Positions 59,252-64,000 of a stretch of DNA of 64,000 nucleotides are shown here, in pieces. This stretch comes from Bipolaris cookei. Its lineage: Eukaryota; Ascomycota; Dothideomycetes; Pleosporales; Pleosporaceae. A model generated the notes under the pieces. It saw only the letters and a list, made by a program, of their open reading frames with translations, did no database searches and was not told the DNA's origin. Positions within the stretch are counted from its first letter, which is position 1. Every line of letters starts with the position of its first letter. Location: NCBI GenBank assembly GCA_002286855.1, contig NRSV01000009.1, positions 126,984-190,983 of the forward strand, written 5' to 3'. The position numbers and the translations under genes were made by a program.

Positions 59252-60270
59252 ATGGACGAGACTGAATTTCGTATTGGCGTTGGAGGCAACAACTGGCTTG
59301 TTACACGCCGTGTAGACGCTGTACAATCGCCTAGCGACACGAAAAGAGACTACATTACCGCTGTAGAAACGATATCTGCTGACGGATATGTACTCCCACC
59401 CTTCCTCATACTTAAGGCGAAGATACAGCTTGAGAAGTAGTATACCAACCAGAGTTCGCAGCAAGCGAGTCAAATTATTCACCTTCAGAGACCCACTTAC
59501 CTATATAGGTAAAGGTTAACCCTTTATAAAAAAATAACTAGGCTCCAATAGGTAATCAATCAAGTCAAGTTGGATCTTTTGAGCTCCACTTAATTGCTTG
59601 TTGCGAACTTTGATACCAATACATCAATACCTAGCTCGTACACTGTAGGATTGTCAGAGACAGGCTACAATAATGATGAGCTCTCGATTGAATGGCTTAA
59701 ACTTTTCGATAAATGGACAAGGCCTCGTCAATCTGCCCTATAGCGCCTACTATAATTCGACGGCTTTGGATCTCATAGTACAAAAGAGTTCCTTGATTAC
59801 TGCGATGAGAACCAGATTGTAGCTTATACGCTACCTCCTCATACGTCCCACAACCTACAGCCTCTTGGCATTGCTGTATTTCAATCATATAAGAAGGCAC
59901 ATAGGACGGCTGTAGAACACGCGACGAGGGAGGGCTGCACTGACTTCAATAAGTTGGAGTTTCTTGACGCGATATACGGTATCCGTAAGAAAGCTTTCGC
60001 AGGTTCAACTACACAGTCAGCCTGGTTGCAAGCAGGTATTGAGCCCTGGGACCCGATGAGGGCGCTTATAAAGGTGTACCTGCGCGATGAGCCTCATACA
60101 CCACCATACCGCGATGCTAATAGCTCCCCTCTCACAACAACGCCTACAAGTCCTCGCTCATTGGTCAAGTTTACCAATAAAACGGAGAATTTACTCGTTA
60201 GCGAGGAATCCTGCGATCTCGATCGCGTTGAGAGGCTGGCAAAGGCTGCCGTCGTTAACGCGCGAGCATA
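59252..60270 (+). pseudogene. Pogo-like transposase, DDE core and C-terminal part
   Basis: Opens MDETEFRIGVGGNNWLVTRR (first catalytic Asp in MDET) and continues YITAVETISADGYVLPPFLI. Without the insert at 59450-59612 the frame continues through SETGYNNDELSIEWLKLFDK, FDGFGSHSTKEFLDYC (second Asp in FDG), ENQIVAYTLPPHTSHNLQPL and GIAVFQSYKKAHRT, then a normal tail to a stop at 60269. In active relatives the last motif is LQPLD; here it is LQPLG, so the third catalytic Asp is missing. Further stops (TAG at 59438, TAG and TAA near 59740-59756) also break it. Confidence 0.8.
59450..59612. mobile_element. 163-bp hAT-like MITE
   Basis: Ends CAGAGTTCGCAGCAAGC and, inverted, CAAAGTTCGCAACAAGC. Flanked by near-identical 8-mers ATACCAAC (59442-59449) and ATACCAAT (59613-59620). 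An 8-bp duplication and CAGAG-type tips are typical of hAT elements. It interrupts the transposase between EK and the TNTSIPSSY block. Confidence 0.75.
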
Positions 60271-60413
60271 GGAATAGGCAGAGCAGCTCGCGTAGGCATG
60301 TATCAAAGGGAGGAGTATTGGCGGCTAGAGAAGCTCGATCTGCTGTTGATCGACGAGCTCAGCAGGACGCCAAGAAGGTTGTACGGCAGGCCGCGCCTAT
60401 ATACGAGCAAATT

Positions 60414-60565
60414 GTTTTTTTTTCGGAAAACATGTTAAGCAGAAGTTGGCGTACCAAACTTTGGTTCTACCAATCAGAGGAAATCTTGTTGTTGACAACC
60501 TCTATTTGATTTACTGAAAATGATTTTGGTACACTAACTTCTGCTTAACATGTTTAAAAAAAAAC
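60414..60565. mobile_element. 152-bp MITE with poly-T tips
   Basis: Both ends read G then nine T then, with a small gap in one arm, AAACATGTTAAGCAGAAGTT and GTACCAAA inward. Arms differ at two transitions (TTGGCG against TTAGTG). It sits in the transposase C-terminal coding tail: APIYEQI lies before it and AHVWAARQASAAIKATT after it. The target duplication is not clear. Confidence 0.7.
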
Positions 60566-60762
60566 TCCCCCCATTTGCCCATGTATGGGCCGCGCGACAG
60601 GCTTCGGCAGCAATAAAGGCGACGACAACACAACGAGGACCTCCTAAGACACCTACACCTGTAGAAGGCGAGTTCGTTAACTATAGCTGTGATGTGTATC
60701 GTTCATAACATTAAATTGTATAATGTTTGCTGTTAAATCTATCCAAGATAGGCCTCTCAGAC

Positions 60763-60837
60763 AAATATTTGCGTTGAGCTGCGCAGGACGACGAGCTGAG
60801 CGATGAGTCCGTGCGCATCCAGTGTGCCCCTGGTGCA
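60763..60837 (-). repeat. Right terminal inverted repeat of pogo-like element
   Basis: Reverse complement of the left repeat at 57596-57671, ending GGTGCA. Confidence 0.85.
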
Positions 60838-62129
60838 GCGAGACGAGTACAAAGTTTGGCTGCATTGTTTCGCAGTAGTTGTATATACTCTTGGCAAACG
60901 ATGCCTAGGCGCAAACATTGATGGCCGGGCACTTTCCACTAGTTTGTCAAGTCATTCTGAGACCAACATGAAGAAGACGGTGTTGATATAAAGTTTGCGA
61001 GGAGATCATTTTCTCCATCTACTATGTAGATTCTGTAAGGCGGTGAAGGAGAAACGCAAGACAATGTCGGGCTACGACAACCTTATTGCGGACTGATTTC
61101 GGGGCCATAATGTGTAGCTTTCAGCAGAAAGAAAATGGTATGGCCGTTTTCCAGGGACGAGCGGGCTGACCCTTTGCGGAAACAAAAAAGAAGAACAAGA
61201 ACAAGAACAAGAAGAAAAAAGTAGGAAAGGCACGGTAAAAAGAAGTACCATGACGCGTGTCTGACAAGGCATTTGATGATCTTCAAGCAAGACCGTTGCA
61301 TTGACGACCCTGGTATCCCGCTGTTGTGTGGACGCCTTCCGGCTTGAGACATGGGCGTCCCCTACAAGCTGACCAAAACCGTTGAACTAGGGCAGTCTCG
61401 CAGATTGCAGTGGCCGAAGCCGATTCATAGTTGACAAGTCGCATATCCCGAAGCGGTAAGCTAGGATCTAGCTCGGATGTTAACTGAAACCGTGGCGCCG
61501 AGGATATGAGTCCAATGCAAGGCCATGGAAGTGCGAGGTTAGCATTTCCATGGCCCCGCCGTCTGCAATGCGCTAAGGTGAAATAGCGATCGGGCAGGGT
61601 GACAAACACAAATCCGAGCGAGCATACACACACAGACCTCGTCATCGCCGGTGGCGTTTGTACCAGGACCATTCTACATACCCCACGATGTTAGTGTGTC
61701 GCACAGTACTGATACTGAGTAACACTTTGAACCGGCGTGACTGAAAACTAGGCGCAATTCGCCGGAAACATGTCTTCGCCGAAACACACGCTCACCGCTG
61801 TGACGAAACGCATTTCTGATGCTGACTGTTCCAAGGCCCGAGCAATGTCATATTTGTCACATGGACCACAGGACTTGCTGGCATCGTACCAATGCACTGA
61901 TATTGCATTCTTATGGGGGCTCGGGGATTACTTACATATATTTGCACGTGAAGCGAACACTTCCCACGGCCACTTGAAGACCTCTCTTTTGTTTTTTCCC
62001 TTTACCTTTCCCCTCATTTTGACAACGCTATTACATCTGCATGCAGAAAAGTCAAGAAGACTTTTTGAGAAAAAGAAACTTAGACTCATACAAAGGAAAA
62101 GAAACATAACACATACCTCAAACGCCACT
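60838..62129. other. Intergenic, transposon to hypothetical gene
   Basis: No gene. A GAACAA/GAAGAA-type hexamer repeat sits at 61190-61220. The plus frame is open before 62130 (from 61770) but reads F/L-rich text over a TTTTGTTTTTTCCC tract and looks like leader. Confidence 0.45.
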
Positions 62130-63093
62130 ATGCCGACCGCAATCGAACATCTCGGCGCAAAGATTTATCTTATTCATACACCGCGACTGCATCGACCTTT
62201 TCTGACCACTGTGCCCTTCATTGCTGGTGACTTTGTGTCATGGGGATACCGGGTCGATCAGCATGCATCAAACTCTCCGTACATTGCTGAAATACGCGCG
62301 CGCGAGAAGAAGCAGCATGCAAACCGCAAGGGACGAGACGTGAGCCAGAGGACAAAATTGATGGAAATATGGGCACACGAAATCATTGAAAGAAAGCGGA
62401 TAGAAAGAAAAGCAAGAAGACAAAATTCAAGACGAGGAGGAGGAAGAAGAGGAGAAGAAGAAGAAGAAGAAGAAGTAGAAGAAGTAGAAGGAGAAGAAGG
62501 AGAAACAACAGATCAGGAAACAAGAAACCCATGCATGCACACAGATTCCCGGATAAAGAAAACAGGAGACTTTGTCCAGGACTTCCTCGGCGGCATTGTC
62601 GAAGTCGGTGAGTGCATCTCCACAAAACAAGTAGTAAACCATAGGACGACTACTGACTGAAACAAAAAAAGAGAACGAAGATAACCTAGAAACCCCACCT
62701 TCCAAGAAAAGACCAGAGATACTACCAGAGACATTGCGAATCTGTGACCACGTACGCTACCTCTACGCGATCCGCTACGTCCCCAACGCACCCTTACCAG
62801 ACTGGGCGCATCCCACCGTCACCTACGCCGACAGGGTGGTGCTGGAATACCGGCCGCAGAAAACAGACGTACACGACCGCTTTTTGCGCGCGCTGGGCAA
62901 AGCAATAGGGAAAGACGAAGGACGAATGGGCAAGGTGGAAACGTGCATCAAGACAGGGGCAATGCGAGTGTCGTTGTGGATTGATGTTGGGGACGTGATT
63001 GGGGAGTGGGCGATGAGCAGGCAGGGAGATGTGGAGGATAGGGATCCCGTGCCCAAGTACGAGAGGGGAGAAGGGCCACCGGCGTATATTTAG
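62130..63093 (+). CDS. Hypothetical Glu-rich protein, 299 aa
   Basis: Two exons (62130-62607 and 62672-63093). The start MPTAIEHLGAKIYLIHTPRL has a good context (CGCCACTATG). Residues 5-60 look folded (TTVPFIAGDFVSWGYRVDQH). A basic then Glu-rich helix-like stretch follows (about 65-125), including a GAAGAAGAA-coded run of Glu. The intron (GTGAGT..AAAAAAG) joins FLGGIVEV to ENEDNLETPPSKKRPEILPE. The C-terminal block RICDHVRYLYAIRYVPNAPL and VTYADRVVLEYRPQKTD looks folded and conserved. No family is recognised. The splice phase supports one gene rather than two. Confidence 0.65.
62440..62492 (+). repeat. GAA/GAG-rich triplet repeat in coding exon
   Basis: A run of GAAGAAGAA and related triplets encodes the Glu-rich segment of the hypothetical protein at 62130. 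Confidence 0.8.
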
Positions 63094-63936
63094 AAGGACG
63101 GTTGAATGCATGGTCTTTGCACAATACTGATAATGCTTAATTTACATTTTCACATGTATATGTAATGTACATAAGCAGCAGCCGGTGTGTGCGCTGTTGC
63201 TACCATTTTACTACTGGAAGGAAAATTGCATCGAGTGAATGTTGGATCAGTGGCTTCTCGTACTCGTGCAATGGGCAGGCCTACAATCGCTCGGCAAAAT
63301 GACCGGGTTTAATGCGTGGCCGGTCGTATTTTGGTCACATCCCAGGGAACGCATAGCCAAAGGGGCAAGTGTAGGAGCCGAAAGCGTGTCTAGTCGGTGG
63401 GCAGCGCAGTCGTCGTCATCGCGTCAGCCTGTCAATCACTCCAATGTCCGAAGGCCGTCGAGTGGTACTTTAGCCAGGCAATCGGTTATGTTCTTGTTGG
63501 GGCTGGTGGTTGGCGCGCTCGATGGCGTGAGGTTGTATGGCGGCCGACGGTGGAAGACTGCGGACTTGAAGCAGTCATCCACACGGCGTTTCAGAGGCGT
63601 GGCTATGCATAGGCGATGCTCCCAAAATACGAATAAACACACCCCCTAAATGTCGGCGCCAAGCCATGACTGAGCAGTGGCGCCGCTGCAAGGCTTGCCG
63701 CTGACCAATCACGGTGCGTTGTTGCCTGGTAGCGCAATGACGGGTGTCAGGGCAGGCGTGAATGGATGCGGGCCCTAAAACTAAGTGGGGACGCGCGCTC
63801 AGCTCTCGACTATTCCCCGGTTCTTGCTATACCATTTATCCTTCTCCCTTTTCTTCCTTGCCTTTTCCCACACTCACTTTACTGCATTTTTCGTCTTGAA
63901 CCCTAGTCACTCACTTGCCACTTTTCCATATCAACC
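63094..63936. other. Intergenic, to the last partial gene
   Basis: The short plus frames at 63239-63649 overlap in two frames with no motif. The last 120 bases are CT-rich (TTCTCCCTTTTCTTCC), a likely promoter and leader. Confidence 0.45.
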
Positions 63937-64000
63937 ATGCGTTTCACAACTGCTCTTGTTCTTGCGGCGACCGCCGTCACTGGCGCCGTCGCCCAGGACT
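63937..64000 (+). CDS. Secreted protein, 5' end only (cut by window)
   Basis: The last 64 bases encode a clear signal peptide, MRFTTALVLAATAVTGAVAQ, with a VAQ cleavage site, and then D. The start context is TCAACCATG. The mature part lies outside the window, so the product cannot be named; a secreted enzyme, wall protein or effector are all possible. Confidence 0.75.
   Translation, partial: MRFTTALVLAATAVTGAVAQD

Larger units (their letters stand above)
57596..60837 (+). mobile_element. Dead pogo/Fot1-like DNA transposon, nested
   Basis: Inverted repeats of about 75 bases bound it: left 57596-57671 and right 60763-60837, which share ACGGACTC, CTCGTCGTCCTGCGCAGCTC and AACGCAAATATTT and differ at several positions. 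Between them lies a plus-strand transposase relic of the pogo/Fot1 DDE type. It has an HTH-psq start at 57710, a frameshifted linker, a DDE core from 59252, and a C-terminal tail near 60588-60700. Three smaller elements have inserted into it (58673-59110, 59450-59612, about 60414-60565). Target duplication is not clear at the outer ends. With stops, frameshifts and a lost catalytic Asp the element cannot be autonomous. Confidence 0.85.

Noticed and set aside
1..64000. CRISPR array, operon or secondary-metabolite cluster
   Set aside because: The window is a eukaryotic nuclear sequence; no spaced direct repeats, and no PKS, NRPS or terpene synthase gene is present.

Overview
The window is nuclear DNA of a filamentous ascomycete, most likely a dothideomycete of the Pleosporales type. 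Genes are split by short introns of about 45-75 nt with GT..AG ends and CTAAC/CTGAC-like branch sites. There are no operons, and every recognised protein has its closest remembered relatives in Pezizomycotina. The lineage is an inference from protein and intron style, not from a database search.

Layout. From 1.8 to 21.3 kb, eight genes all lie on the plus strand: kinetochore NUF2, homocitrate synthase (lysine pathway), isopentenyl-diphosphate isomerase, a GNAT acetyltransferase, a 2EXR/F-box-like protein, the ERG2 sterol C-8 isomerase, a GPI-anchored GH79 glycosidase and a malate/TDT-family permease. From 21.3 to 30 kb is a gene-poor stretch with one short plausible ORF, a minus-strand gene with a RapZ C-terminal-like domain, and two decayed coding relics. 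From 30.4 to 46.5 kb are housekeeping genes: eIF2B alpha, RIO2 and RPN1 (a divergent pair), a two-RRM RNA-binding protein and NADPH-cytochrome P450 reductase. From 48.5 to 56.7 kb is one very large gene for the Furry/Tao3/Mor2 morphogenesis scaffold. From 57.6 to 60.8 kb is a dead pogo/Fot1-like DNA transposon that has itself been hit by at least three smaller elements. The window ends with an unrecognised E-rich protein gene and the first 64 nt of a gene for a secreted protein.

The genes are mostly independent housekeeping functions. IDI1, ERG2 and the P450 reductase all serve isoprenoid or sterol synthesis but are not contiguous. The homocitrate synthase promoter carries three perfect Gcn4/CpcA sites, which fits general amino-acid control.

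Most notable beyond annotation: a 336-bp MITE with apparently perfect 126-bp inverted repeats flanked by TA; the nested transposon in which removing a 163-bp hAT-like insert plus one target duplication restores the transposase reading frame; a eukaryotic RapZ-C-like protein; a roughly 1.5-kb single-frame relic gene broken by scattered stops; and a GC-AG intron inside an RRM.
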